Positions 26,759 to 34,952 of a stretch of DNA of 64,000 nucleotides are shown here, piece after piece. The stretch spans positions 3,758,412-3,822,411 of the forward strand of contig CP070825.1 of assembly GCA_020344415.1 (NCBI GenBank), in the 5' to 3' direction. The stretch's first letter is position 1, and each line of letters starts with the position of its first letter. The stretch comes from Candidatus Aminicenantota bacterium. GTDB taxonomy: Bacteria; Acidobacteriota; Aminicenantia; Aminicenantales; Aminicenantaceae. The translations under genes were made by a program, and so were the position numbers. The notes below the pieces were generated by a model. That model was not told the DNA's origin, did no database searches, and worked only from the letters and a program-made list of their open reading frames with translations.

Positions 26759-28065
26759 TTCAGTTCTAAACCAAGTCCAAAAAAGAACTCTCTTCTGGAG
26801 GCTAGAGTGAAATCATCTATTCCTAAAAGTAAATAGAGATATTTTGAAGCCGCATATCTAGTCCAAAGCTTGAAGCGAGGACGAGGACGTCGGTTGAAAT
26901 CAAAGCTCTCTATGCTGAATTTTAATCTATCATGAAAGACAAAGTAATCGATTCCGAGGCCAAACTTTGATTCCATAATGCCCGCTCTTGGAGAAAAAGT
27001 TCCCCAACGTACGCCGCCTTGAGCAGAGTAAGTGAATTTATCCAGCCAGGGATCATGTATGATCTGAGCGAGTAAAAATTCTTCTTTCGTTGGCCATAAA
27101 CTGAAGGAGAGATAATTTTTCAGAAAATCGCTCTCTCCATAATACTCTGTCCTTAATCCCACAGAAGCCCTTATATTGGAAACAGGATGGATCACTCTCT
27201 CAAGGTCTCGCACTGCCTCCTCTGCTCTCTCGTACAATTCCGGCTCACGGATAAGCTTTCCTAACGTCCCTTCTCCCTTGTTAATTTTCTCCAACGACTC
27301 ATTTAAAAGTCTCAAAGATTCTTCTGTTTTAGTGATCAATTCCTTGATGTGCTCTAGGTTTATCTTGACATGCTCCCTGTTCTCCTCGACTGTCTCTCTC
27401 AGCACAGAGATCAACTCATCTAAGTTCTGAGATATCTCTTCGACTCTCTGGTCAAATTTCTGGATAGCCTTAGAAGATTTCTCAAGGCTTTGGTTAAGGT
27501 TTCCTTTGCTTTCGCCGAAAAACTCCTTCAGGTCTCCTGTAAAAGAGGATAAATTCTGGATGGTTTCTTTAAGATTGGTCTTTAATTCTTCCTCCCCGAG
27601 CACGTCGCGCAGGGCCTTTCCCATTTCTTTAACCTCATTGCCTATGGAGAGAAGGACGCTTCCCAATTGATCAAAGCTTACAGGTGGAATCCCTTCGATC
27701 ACGCTTCCTGGGAGACAAAAATCCTTCTCCTCGCCAGGCAAGATCTCAATGTATTTTTCTCCTAAAAGGCCCAAAGCAGCCATGGTAGCCTTGGAATCTC
27801 GCGGCACCTCGACTCCGGGGTTAAGGCTCATCAAGACCTTAGCACGGATTTTCTCCAACCTGATATCCTTGACATAGCCAATTTTTACACCTGCCATCCT
27901 GACAACGGCCTTTTTCTCCAAGCCCGCTGCAGTATCAAAAGAGGCATACAAGGGATAACCCTCCTTGCGGAAAATGACCGAGATATCTCCTACAATGAAT
28001 ATAAAAGCAGCAAGTATAATTGCCGCAATTGCCATGAACATGCCGATTTTTAGCTCTTTCTTCAT
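26755..28065 (-). CDS. MCE-domain lipid-transport protein (MlaD-like) with extra C-terminal domain
   Basis: The 436-residue product has one N-terminal membrane span (about 8-26). An MCE domain follows (about 36-115: YASFDTAAGLEKKAVVRMAGVKIGYV, LLGEKYIEI), then a long coiled-coil region (about 135-275). The last ~150 residues are rich in Tyr, Phe and Arg in alternating patterns (LRTEYYGESDFLKNY, FGLGIDYFVF, FFFGLGLEL), as in a beta-barrel or beta-sandwich. MlaD carries phospholipid between membranes for the MlaE/MlaF ABC transporter encoded just upstream. The C-terminal part is not in classical MlaD and might contact the outer membrane (inference). Confidence 0.88.
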   Translation of the reverse strand: MKKELKIGMFMAIAAIILAAFIFIVGDISVIFRKEGYPLYASFDTAAGLEKKAVVRMAGVKIGYVKDIRLEKIRAKVLMSLNPGVEVPRDSKATMAALGLLGEKYIEILPGEEKDFCLPGSVIEGIPPVSFDQLGSVLLSIGNEVKEMGKALRDVLGEEELKTNLKETIQNLSSFTGDLKEFFGESKGNLNQSLEKSSKAIQKFDQRVEEISQNLDELISVLRETVEENREHVKINLEHIKELITKTEESLRLLNESLEKINKGEGTLGKLIREPELYERAEEAVRDLERVIHPVSNIRASVGLRTEYYGESDFLKNYLSFSLWPTKEEFLLAQIIHDPWLDKFTYSAQGGVRWGTFSPRAGIMESKFGLGIDYFVFHDRLKFSIESFDFNRRPRPRFKLWTRYAASKYLYLLLGIDDFTLASRREFFFGLGLELK

Positions 28066-28123
28066 TATCCTGTTCTCATCCTTTTCATGGTACAGCCAAT
28101 ACTATCATTTTAAAAGCTATTTC

Positions 28124-28873
28124 TTACCAGTTTTCGATAGGCCCCTCTGCTCGACCGTGAATAAACTGCTGGACAACTGGATTTTTTGAATTTCTTATAT
28201 CCTCCGGAGATCCTAACTCAATAATCTTTCCTCCATAAAGCATCGCGATCCTATCTGCAACCTTATAGGCACTGACGACATCATGAGTTATGACAACCGA
28301 AGTCACCTTCAATTCCTTCTTCATCATATTAATCAAATCATTTATGGCATCTGCCCTGATCGGGTCGATACCTGTGGAAGGCTCATCGTAGAGAATAATC
28401 TCTGGTTGATAGGCAATCGCCCTGGCCAACCCGACTCTTTTCTTCATCCCTCCGCTGAGCTCATAGGGCATGAGATCCTCCACTCCTCTCAGTCCTACCT
28501 TGTCTAGACTTTCTTCTACCAACCCTTGAATCCTCTCTTTCGAAAAGTCAGTATATCTCTCCAGTCCAAAGCTCACATTCTGAGCAACTGTCAAGGAATC
28601 AAACAGAGCAGCTGCTTGAAAAAGCATCCCAAATTTCCGGCTAACTTCATGAAGCTGCTCTTCTTTGAGACTTGTGACTTCAATCCCATCCACAAAAATC
28701 TCCCCCTCATCTGGTTTGACAATCCCAATCATGTGTTTGATAAGAACACTTTTTCCCGATCCGCTCTGCCCGATAATAACCAAGGTTTCTCCTTTTTCAA
28801 TTTCAAGATTAACACCTTGCAGGACTTTGTTCTGACCAAATGATTTATGGAGATTGATTATTTTTATCATCAT
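28124..28873 (-). CDS. mlaF: ABC transporter ATPase, MlaF type
   Basis: ATP-binding subunit of a lipid-transport ABC system. The 249-residue protein has Walker A GQSGSGKSVLIKHMIG, Q-loop FQAAALFDSLTV, signature LSGGMKKRVGLARA, Walker B IILYDEPSTGIDP and the switch His in VVITHDV. The C-terminal extension fits the MlaF family, which often ends in extra residues contacting the neighbouring subunit. It overlaps the permease gene by 4 bases, and the MCE gene follows 58 bases later. Confidence 0.94.
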   Translation of the reverse strand: MMIKIINLHKSFGQNKVLQGVNLEIEKGETLVIIGQSGSGKSVLIKHMIGIVKPDEGEIFVDGIEVTSLKEEQLHEVSRKFGMLFQAAALFDSLTVAQNVSFGLERYTDFSKERIQGLVEESLDKVGLRGVEDLMPYELSGGMKKRVGLARAIAYQPEIILYDEPSTGIDPIRADAINDLINMMKKELKVTSVVITHDVVSAYKVADRIAMLYGGKIIELGSPEDIRNSKNPVVQQFIHGRAEGPIENW

Positions 28874-29655
28874 CCCAAAGTTGCAGGTAGAGCTTTGCTC
28901 AGGAAGAAGTTAACGATTAAAATGCAGATGCTGGCTATGACAACCGTCCGCGTTGTCGCTCTCCCCACTCCTTCCGCTCCTCCCTCCGCTCTCAAACCTT
29001 GCCAACATCCAATTTGGGCAATAATCAAGCCAAAGAACACAGATTTTATAAGCCCGCTCAAAACATCCCATATTTCTAAATAGAGCAATGTATTTCTAAT
29101 GTAAATAATCCGGTTCACTCCCATAGCATAGACATTGAATGCAAAGCCACCAGCCATCCCGATTATGTCTCCATAAAGCGTCAGGCAGGGGAGCATGATC
29201 ACAGAGGCCAGAGTTCTAGGGACAACAAGGTAGCGCGTGGGATCTGCTCCAAGGCTGAAGAGAGCATCAATCTGTTCGGTTATCTTCATCGTCCCAATTT
29301 CCGCTGCAATAGCCGAGCCCACTCGCCCAGATACCATTAATCCTACTAAAATAGGTATCAGTTCTTTCGAAAGACCCAAAGAAATAACAGGGCCTCCATA
29401 AGCTTCTGAACCAGGACCTATGTATCTATGGAATCCCACATATGTCTGGAGTCCAAAAACAAGACCGCCGAAAGCGGCCGTGAGAGAAACAACAGGTAAG
29501 GATCTGACGCCTACTTCTTCAAGCTGTTGGATAAATATCTTTTTCTCCCACGGTTTCCTGAACAAGTTTTTGAACGTCTTAAACAGGAGGAGCCCCACTT
29601 CTCCCATCTGTTGGATAAAGGAAGAAAATGGAAGGGGCTTTACTCTCTGGAACAT
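28870..29655 (-). CDS. mlaE: ABC transporter permease, MlaE type
   Basis: The 261-residue protein has about five membrane spans and the MlaE signature in MVSGRVGSAIAAEIGTMKITEQIDAL, followed by DPTRYLVVPRTLA. Together with the ATPase and MCE proteins it forms an inner-membrane complex that moves phospholipids to or from the outer membrane. The order mlaE-mlaF-mlaD matches the usual operon. No mlaB or mlaC is adjacent. dnaB ends only 9 bases upstream of its start. Confidence 0.94.
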   Translation of the reverse strand: MFQRVKPLPFSSFIQQMGEVGLLLFKTFKNLFRKPWEKKIFIQQLEEVGVRSLPVVSLTAAFGGLVFGLQTYVGFHRYIGPGSEAYGGPVISLGLSKELIPILVGLMVSGRVGSAIAAEIGTMKITEQIDALFSLGADPTRYLVVPRTLASVIMLPCLTLYGDIIGMAGGFAFNVYAMGVNRIIYIRNTLLYLEIWDVLSGLIKSVFFGLIIAQIGCWQGLRAEGGAEGVGRATTRTVVIASICILIVNFFLSKALPATLG

Positions 29656-29664
29656 TTTTAGCCT

Positions 29665-31014
29665 TTATAAAGACGGATATTCCATATCAGCAAACCTGGC
29701 ATATTTGCTCATAAAAGCAAGATTCATTATTCCTGTAGGGCCATTCCTCTGCTTGGCAATGTTAATCTTTGCCATGCCTCGTACGTTCTCGTCTTCGGGG
29801 CGATATAATTCAGGGCGGTAAATGAAGATGACAACATCAGCATCTTGCTCGATGGCTCCCGACTCTCTCAGGTCTGAGAGCTGTGGGATCGGCTCTCGGC
29901 GCCCTTTTTCTGGAGCACGACTTAACTGGGAAATGCCCACAACGGGAAGCCTGATTTCCTTGGCTAACTCTTTCAAAGAACGGGAAATATAGGACATCTC
30001 CTGAGTCCTATTCTCAAACCTCCCTCCAGCACGCATGAGTTGAATATAGTCAATAAAAAGCAGATCGAGGTTGTGCTCCATTTTCAGCCGTCTTGCCTTT
30101 GCTTTCATTTCCATGACTGTCAAGGCAGGGGTTTCATCCAAAAAGATTTTTGATTGGGAAAGAGTCTCAGCGCCCAATTTGAGTTTTTCAAACTCTCTTT
30201 CGCCGATGAAGCCCGTCCTGACACTCTTAATGTCTATCTGAGCTTCTGAACAGAGCAACCGGATGACAATTTGCTCCTTGGCCATTTCAAGAGAGAAAAA
30301 CCCCACTGAATAGTCTGTCTTTGTACCTACATGTTGAGAAATGTTCAATCCAAGAGCTGTTTTACCCATTGAGGGGCGGGCGGCGATGACTATAAATTCA
30401 GAATTGTGAAAACCTGAAGTCAGTCCATCTAAGTCACGGAAACCCGTCGGAACGCCTGTAACAGCCTCTTTTCTGTCATGGAGGGAGCGAATCATTTCCA
30501 TGGTAGGTTCTGTCAGTATACTAACAGGAACAAAGCCAGGCTTTATCCTCTGCTCCGCCACTTCTATGATTGCGGCCTGAGCTTCATTGAGAAGCTGATC
30601 CGCATCTTCTTTCCCTTCATAGCTCGATGAAATAATCTTGGCAGATGAAAGGATCAACCGCCTTAAAAGAGATTTTTCCTTGATTATCTGGGCATAGTAC
30701 TCAACATTCAAACTTTTGGGAACACCATCCATCAAGGATGAAATATAGGATGCCCCCCCTACGTCTTCAAGGAAGCCTGCTTTTTGAAGTTCTTCTGTTA
30801 AAGAAAGCAAATCAACTGGCAGACCTTTATCTACTAATGTAATAATCTTCTCAATAACCTTACGATTTGCTTCCTTATAAAAGTCCTCAAGAGAGATAAT
30901 GGACAAGACAACATTTAGGTTTTCATTATTCACAAGGATTCCTCCCAAAACAGTCTTCTCTGCTTCAAGACTATGGGGAGGTGTTTTCTTTAAAAACATC
31001 AAGTCAAGATCCAT
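29665..31014 (-). CDS. dnaB: Replicative DNA helicase DnaB
   Basis: Hexameric 5'-3' helicase of the replication fork. The 449-residue protein has the N-terminal helical domain (starting PPHSLEAEKTVLGGIL), a linker, and the RecA-like motor from about residue 185: Walker A AARPSMGKTALGLNI, EMAKEQIVIRLL, LFIDYIQLM (Walker B) and SDLRESGAIEQDADVVIFIYR. No intein is seen. It follows rplI, the common rpsF-rpsR-rplI-dnaB order. Confidence 0.97.
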   Translation of the reverse strand: MDLDLMFLKKTPPHSLEAEKTVLGGILVNNENLNVVLSIISLEDFYKEANRKVIEKIITLVDKGLPVDLLSLTEELQKAGFLEDVGGASYISSLMDGVPKSLNVEYYAQIIKEKSLLRRLILSSAKIISSSYEGKEDADQLLNEAQAAIIEVAEQRIKPGFVPVSILTEPTMEMIRSLHDRKEAVTGVPTGFRDLDGLTSGFHNSEFIVIAARPSMGKTALGLNISQHVGTKTDYSVGFFSLEMAKEQIVIRLLCSEAQIDIKSVRTGFIGEREFEKLKLGAETLSQSKIFLDETPALTVMEMKAKARRLKMEHNLDLLFIDYIQLMRAGGRFENRTQEMSYISRSLKELAKEIRLPVVGISQLSRAPEKGRREPIPQLSDLRESGAIEQDADVVIFIYRPELYRPEDENVRGMAKINIAKQRNGPTGIMNLAFMSKYARFADMEYPSL

Positions 31015-31041
31015 TTTCTTTCTCTCTCCTTATTAAATTTT

Positions 31042-31809
31042 TTATTCTTTTTCCTCTTTTGTGTCTTCCTCTTCCTTTTCTTCTTTCGCTGGCTCTTCTT
31101 TCTCTTCCGCGGCCTCATCCAACTTTTCATCAGCGGCTATGTCTACCTCCCCCTTTTTTTCTTCCTGTCGTTCTTCTCCTTCCTTTTCTTCTTCAACTTT
31201 TTCTGCTTTCTCTGTTTTCTTTTCTTCTTTTTCTAATTCTTCAACTTTTTTCTCTTCTTCTTTTTCTTTTTCCTCCTTCTCTGGCTCTTCCTTCTTGGCT
31301 TCGATATCTTCCTTTTCTACTTCAGAGGCCTCTTTTTTCTCTTTCTCCTCCTTTGCTTCCTCCTCTCCTTCCTTCATAATCTCTATCTTTATCTCTGCCC
31401 TATCCTCATGGAAAACCTTGATTGGCACGGTGAAATTCCCTAATCTTTTTATGGGTTCATCCAACAGTATCTTCTTTTTGTCAACCTCAAGACCTGCATC
31501 TGCAAGGGCATCTTTGATATCGGTGGAACTCACTGAGCCAAAAATTACGTCTTTCTCTCCGGCCTTTCTCTTAAAAGTCAGAGTCGTCTGGTTGAGACTC
31601 TGTGTAAGGCCTTGAAAAGTGAGCCTCTCCTTCTCAAGATCTTTCATTAAGGCTTGCTTTTCAATCTCAATCATTCTCATGTTGGAAGAAGTAACCTCGA
31701 GTGCCATTTTTTTGGGAATAAGGTAATTTCTTCCGTATCCTGGGGCAACCTCTATAATGTCTCCCCTCTTACCAAGGCCCTCCAAGTCTTGTTTCAGCAT
31801 GATTTTCAT
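31042..31809 (-). CDS. rplI: Ribosomal protein L9 with long Lys/Glu-rich tail
   Basis: Residues 1-146 are a normal bL9: N-terminal domain with GKRGDIIEVAPGYGRNYLIP, connecting helix, and C-terminal domain ending IKIEIMK. About 109 more residues follow, made almost only of Glu, Lys and Ala with a little Asp, Val and Gln, ending at TAA. Standard L9 is about 148-150 residues. The tail is predicted to be a charged helix or disordered. S6 in the same operon and a blocked frame after L25 carry similar tails. Long plus-strand open frames over this stretch are compositional artefacts. Confidence 0.95.
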   Translation of the reverse strand: MKIMLKQDLEGLGKRGDIIEVAPGYGRNYLIPKKMALEVTSSNMRMIEIEKQALMKDLEKERLTFQGLTQSLNQTTLTFKRKAGEKDVIFGSVSSTDIKDALADAGLEVDKKKILLDEPIKRLGNFTVPIKVFHEDRAEIKIEIMKEGEEEAKEEKEKKEASEVEKEDIEAKKEEPEKEEKEKEEEKKVEELEKEEKKTEKAEKVEEEKEGEERQEEKKGEVDIAADEKLDEAAEEKEEPAKEEKEEEDTKEEKE

Positions 31810-31836
31810 TGTTCCTCCAATTCAGAAAACAACAAA

Positions 31837-32094
31837 TTAATCCTCTACATAGGGAAGCAAGGCCAGTATCCGCGCTCTTTTTATAGCTGTTGCCAATTTC
31901 CGCTGATGAAAAGCGCATGTTCCTGTAATCCGTCTTGGATAAATCTTGCCTCTCTCTGGAACATACTTCTTCAGAATATCTACGTTTTTGTAATCGACCT
32001 CTTTTACATTTGTCTGACAGAAACGACAGACCTTTCTTTTAGGAGGAAAATATCTCCGAAAGGATCCTCTGTTTGCTCTTGGTGCTCTTGCCAT
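31837..32094 (-). CDS. rpsR: Ribosomal protein S18
   Basis: bS18 of the small subunit, which pairs with S6. The 85-residue protein has the family core [24 protein letters not shown], then [16 protein letters not shown]. It keeps a Cys set (CRFC, later CAFH) consistent with the zinc-binding C+ form. It lies 2 bases after rpsF and 27 bases before rplI. The ssb gene, often between rpsF and rpsR, is absent here. Confidence 0.97.
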   Translation of the reverse strand: MARAPRANRGSFRRYFPPKRKVCRFCQTNVKEVDYKNVDILKKYVPERGKIYPRRITGTCAFHQRKLATAIKRARILALLPYVED

Positions 32095-32096
32095 TC

Positions 32097-32525
32097 TTAC
32101 TCCTCCTTTTCAGCCGGCTCTTTATCGGGAGGCTCCTCTTGGTCAACATCCGTCTCTTCAACTTTTTCCTCTTCCAACACAGGTGGCTCTTCTTCCGCTC
32201 GAGTCTTCCTTTTCTTTTTTCGGACGATTTTTTTAACCTCTTTTCTCACCGTCAAGTACCGCATGACCGACTCTGTTTGTTTGAAACGTCTTTCAAGTTC
32301 TGTGGAAATATCCGGCTCTCCTTCGTAATCAAAAAAAACATAGACGGCTTCCTCGAATTTTTGGATGGGGTAGGCCAACTTTCTCTTCCCCCATATGTCT
32401 TGCTTGATCATTTTTCCCTTCTTTTTGGAAACAATCTCAGCCATCTGAAGAATAAATTTCTCCACTTCTTCTTCAGGCATATTAGGGGAAATCAAAAAAG
32501 CTGTCTCGTATTGTCTCATTGGCAC
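32097..32525 (-). CDS. rpsF: Ribosomal protein S6 with charged tail
   Basis: bS6 of the small subunit. Residues 1-95 are the usual domain ([51 protein letters not shown]). Then come a basic block around residues 97-110 ([13 protein letters not shown]) and an acidic block to residue 142, rich in Glu and Pro. Many bacteria carry a short acidic S6 tail that in E. coli is extended by RimK; here the tail is encoded and longer. It starts the rpsF-rpsR-rplI-dnaB group, 67 bases after pth. Confidence 0.96.
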   Translation of the reverse strand: MPMRQYETAFLISPNMPEEEVEKFILQMAEIVSKKKGKMIKQDIWGKRKLAYPIQKFEEAVYVFFDYEGEPDISTELERRFKQTESVMRYLTVRKEVKKIVRKKKRKTRAEEEPPVLEEEKVEETDVDQEEPPDKEPAEKEE

Positions 32526-32592
32526 CTCCTTACGGATTTAAAGCTTCTTCCTTTAAAAGAAGAAACAAGGAGCGCTTTTCAGGCTTCTATGT

Positions 32593-33174
32593 TTAATCCT
32601 CCAAAGGTTTTTTTCTTTGATTATAAATACTCATAGCTCTCTCTATCTCTCCGTCCAGCATCATCTCCAGCGCCTCCTGAGCTTTTCTTAAGCTTTCCTC
32701 GAGAAGAAGTTTCTCTGCTTTCTCAAAGGAAGACAACACAAATTCTGTAGCATCATCTACTAGAGCAGAGGAACCTATACCTATCCTTATCCTGGGAAAT
32801 TTATGGGTTCCCAATTCTTCGATAATCGAACACATCCCTTTGTGTGTTCCTGCACTGCCTTCTTTTCTAATCCTTAAATCTCCCACGGGAATATCCAGGT
32901 CATCAAAAACAACAATAAGGTTTTCTGGATGTATTCCTCTTCCTTCCATAATTTGCTTGACTGCCAAGCCGCTTCTGTTCATGTAGGTTTGAGGCAGGCT
33001 TAAAAGTACCTTATCTCCTTTCCTCTCCACCTGAACAGCTTTCGACGAAAAAATCCTTCTTCTGAGCCTCACTTTCCATCCCTTCGCCACTCTCTTGATG
33101 AAGATGAATCCCACATTATGCCTTGTCTCCGAGTAGCTCCTGCCAGGATTTCCCAGGCCAACCACAGCCCACAA
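32593..33174 (-). CDS. pth: Peptidyl-tRNA hydrolase
   Basis: Releases tRNA from prematurely dropped peptidyl-tRNA. The 193-residue protein begins WAVVGLGNPGRSYSETRHNVGF, with the catalytic His19. It has FDDLDIPVGDLRIRKEGSAGTHKGM and a C-terminal alpha-helical lid. The best start is TTG at 33174, placed six bases after a perfect AAGGAG that is the end of the Glu/Lys reading frame following rplY. The rplY-pth order is common. Confidence 0.95.
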   Translation of the reverse strand: MWAVVGLGNPGRSYSETRHNVGFIFIKRVAKGWKVRLRRRIFSSKAVQVERKGDKVLLSLPQTYMNRSGLAVKQIMEGRGIHPENLIVVFDDLDIPVGDLRIRKEGSAGTHKGMCSIIEELGTHKFPRIRIGIGSSALVDDATEFVLSSFEKAEKLLLEESLRKAQEALEMMLDGEIERAMSIYNQRKKPLED

Positions 33175-33177
33175 ATA

Positions 33178-33312
33178 TTACTCCTTCTCCTCTTCTTTTT
33201 CTTTCTCCTTCTCCTCTTCTTCCTCTTTCTTCTCTTCGACTTTCTCCTTCTTGATTACTTCGGGTTCCTCTTCTTCAGCTATAACTTCCTCTTCCTCCTC
33301 TTCCACAACTAT
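33178..33312 (-). other. In-frame acidic tail of L25 cut off by an amber codon
   Basis: Immediately after the TAG of rplY (33315-33313) the same frame stays open for 44 codons to TAA at 33180-33178. Translated, it begins IVVEEEEEEVIAEEEEPEV and continues as alternating Glu and Lys, exactly the composition of the tails on S6 and L9. It has no start codon or ribosome-binding site of its own. It looks like the lost or conditionally translated C-terminus of L25. Confidence 0.6.
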
Positions 33313-33897
33313 CTACTCTTCCTTAGTAGGAGCTTCGATGACAACCAAGATGGCACTGGGATCGCTGACGAGCTTTACTGCTTCTGGGAAAACGACATCT
33401 TCGACCTTGAAAGACTGATTGAGATGAAGCTCGCTAATATCTATCTCAATATTCTCGGGGATATCCTTGGGAAGGCACTCAACTTCAACTTCTCGAGTAA
33501 TAAAATCCACAAACCCGCCTTCTCCTTTTACTCCCACTGCCTCTCCAACCGAAACGATAGGAACTGATACTCGGATGGCTTCATCCATGGCAATCTGTAT
33601 AAGATCGGTATGAAGGATTTCATCTGTAACGGGGTCGCTCTGGAACTCTTTTATCATAGTATTTTTTGTCTCTGCATCAAAAGAGAGCTTGAAAATCGTA
33701 TTTTCTCCTGTATCAGACTTTAAAATCTTAAAAACATCCTGCTTTTTCACGGTCAAAGGAACATTAACCTCATTCTTTCCATAAAGAATGGCAGGGATCA
33801 TCCCATCTCTTCTGATTCGTCGGGATGCATTTTTTCCGAAAACTTCTCTTCTTTCCGCTCTGACTGTAATGCTCATCCTTCCTTCCTCCTTAGACAA
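33313..33897 (-). CDS. rplY: Ribosomal protein L25 (general stress protein CTC type)
   Basis: A 5S-rRNA-binding protein of the long CTC form. Residues 1-95 form the L25 domain (RREVFGKNASRRIRRDGMIPAILYG). Residues 96-190 form the TL5 C-terminal beta domain (VPIVSVGEAVGVKGEGGF, ECLPKDIPENIEIDIS, LNQSFKVEDV). The frame ends at TAG after PTKEE, but a Glu-rich extension continues in frame beyond that stop. It overlaps the end of prs by 8 bases and precedes pth. Confidence 0.95.
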   Translation of the reverse strand: MSKEEGRMSITVRAERREVFGKNASRRIRRDGMIPAILYGKNEVNVPLTVKKQDVFKILKSDTGENTIFKLSFDAETKNTMIKEFQSDPVTDEILHTDLIQIAMDEAIRVSVPIVSVGEAVGVKGEGGFVDFITREVEVECLPKDIPENIEIDISELHLNQSFKVEDVVFPEAVKLVSDPSAILVVIEAPTKEE

Positions 33898-34837
33898 ACA
33901 AAGAACTCACGGAATGCCCTCGATTTATTCTCCGGATGGCCTCCCCGAAAAGAGATGCAACAGAGAGGCATTCGATTTTTTTAGAGGAGTTTATTCTTTC
34001 ATTCAATGGAATTGTGTTTGTTACAATTAGCTTTTCTAAAGCAGAGTCTTCAATTTTTTCTATCGCCTGTCCTGACAAAACGGGGTGGGTGCATGTTGCG
34101 AAAATTCTCCGCGCTCCTTCTTTCTTCAAGGCTTCAGCGCTTTGAACAAGGGTGCCTCCAGTATCTACCATGTCATCCAGGATCACAACATCGCGATCCT
34201 TGACATCACCGATGACATTGAGAACTTTGGCTACATTCGGAGCTGGCCTTCTTTTGTCTATAATAGCTAAAGTGGCCATCAGCCTTTTTGCAAACATCCG
34301 GGCCCTCCCCACTCCTCCAGCATCAGGGGAAATGATAGTCAGGTCTTTCAATTCTAAGCCTTGAATATAATTTATCAAAACAGGGGCAGCCATCAGGTTA
34401 TCGACAGGAATAGAGAAAAATCCTTGAATTTGAGGAGAATGGAGATCCATTGTCAAAACTCTATCTGCTCCCGCAGATTCCAATAAATCAGCAACTAAAC
34501 GGGCAGAGATAGGAACTCGAGGCCTGTCTTTCCAATCTTGGCGCCCATAGCAATAGTATGGCAGGACAGCAGTGATTCTTTCCGCAGAGGCTCTCTTAAA
34601 AGCATCGATCATCAGAAAAAGCTCCATAAGGTGAAAGTTGGCATCATAGGAGCCAGACTGGACGACAAAAACATCCTCTCCGCGTACATTCTCTTCAACG
34701 TAAAAATGAATCTCTCCATCACTGAATCGCTCCAAGACACATTTCCCTAACTCGGATTCCAAAAATTCTGCTATCTCCTTGGCCAAGGCAATATTAGAAG
34801 AACCTGAAAACATTTTCATGTTATCTTCTTTTCTCAC
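33890..34837 (-). CDS. prs: Ribose-phosphate pyrophosphokinase
   Basis: Makes PRPP from ribose 5-phosphate and ATP, for nucleotide, His and Trp synthesis. The 315-residue protein has the ATP-binding GRQDWKDRPRVPISARLVADLL, the flexible-loop and pyrophosphate motifs SPDAGGVGRARMFAKRL, and the PRPP loop VVILDDMVDTGGTL. The GTG at 34837 is preceded by AAGGAG. An internal ATG at 34819 gives a more typical N-terminus (MKMFSGSSN) but a weaker site. It follows the tRNA-Gln gene by about 40 bases. Confidence 0.95.
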   Translation of the reverse strand: MRKEDNMKMFSGSSNIALAKEIAEFLESELGKCVLERFSDGEIHFYVEENVRGEDVFVVQSGSYDANFHLMELFLMIDAFKRASAERITAVLPYYCYGRQDWKDRPRVPISARLVADLLESAGADRVLTMDLHSPQIQGFFSIPVDNLMAAPVLINYIQGLELKDLTIISPDAGGVGRARMFAKRLMATLAIIDKRRPAPNVAKVLNVIGDVKDRDVVILDDMVDTGGTLVQSAEALKKEGARRIFATCTHPVLSGQAIEKIEDSALEKLIVTNTIPLNERINSSKKIECLSVASLFGEAIRRINRGHSVSSLFV

Positions 34838-34877
34838 TCATTCTTCTCCTTAACAGCTTCTCCTTGAAGGAGGGCTT

Positions 34878-34952
34878 TGGCTGGGGTGGGAGGATTCGAA
34901 CCTCCGAATGGCGGATCCAAAGTCCGCTGCCTTACCGCTTGGCTACACCCCA
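34878..34952 (-). tRNA. tRNA-Gln (anticodon TTG), CCA encoded
   Basis: The minus strand folds as a cloverleaf. The acceptor stem TGGGGTG pairs with CACCCCA, discriminator G is followed by an encoded CCA, and the T arm has the loop TTCGAAT. The anticodon stem GCGGA/TCCGC holds the loop CTTTGGA, giving anticodon TTG. The U1-A72-type weak end and G73 fit tRNA-Gln identity. The first 10 bases overlap the end of ispE, whose TAG stop is inside the tRNA. glnS at 19333 encodes the matching synthetase. Confidence 0.95.

Noticed and set aside
30981..31615. Long plus-strand open frames rich in Ser, Phe and Leu opposite rplI
   Set aside because: They are the complement of the GAA/AAG-rich tail codons of L9; low-complexity composition and no ribosome-binding site.
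33178..33315. TAG as a sense codon throughout this genome
   Set aside because: pyrG, ispE and plsX end at TAG at the expected protein length, and no other gene here needs TAG read as sense.
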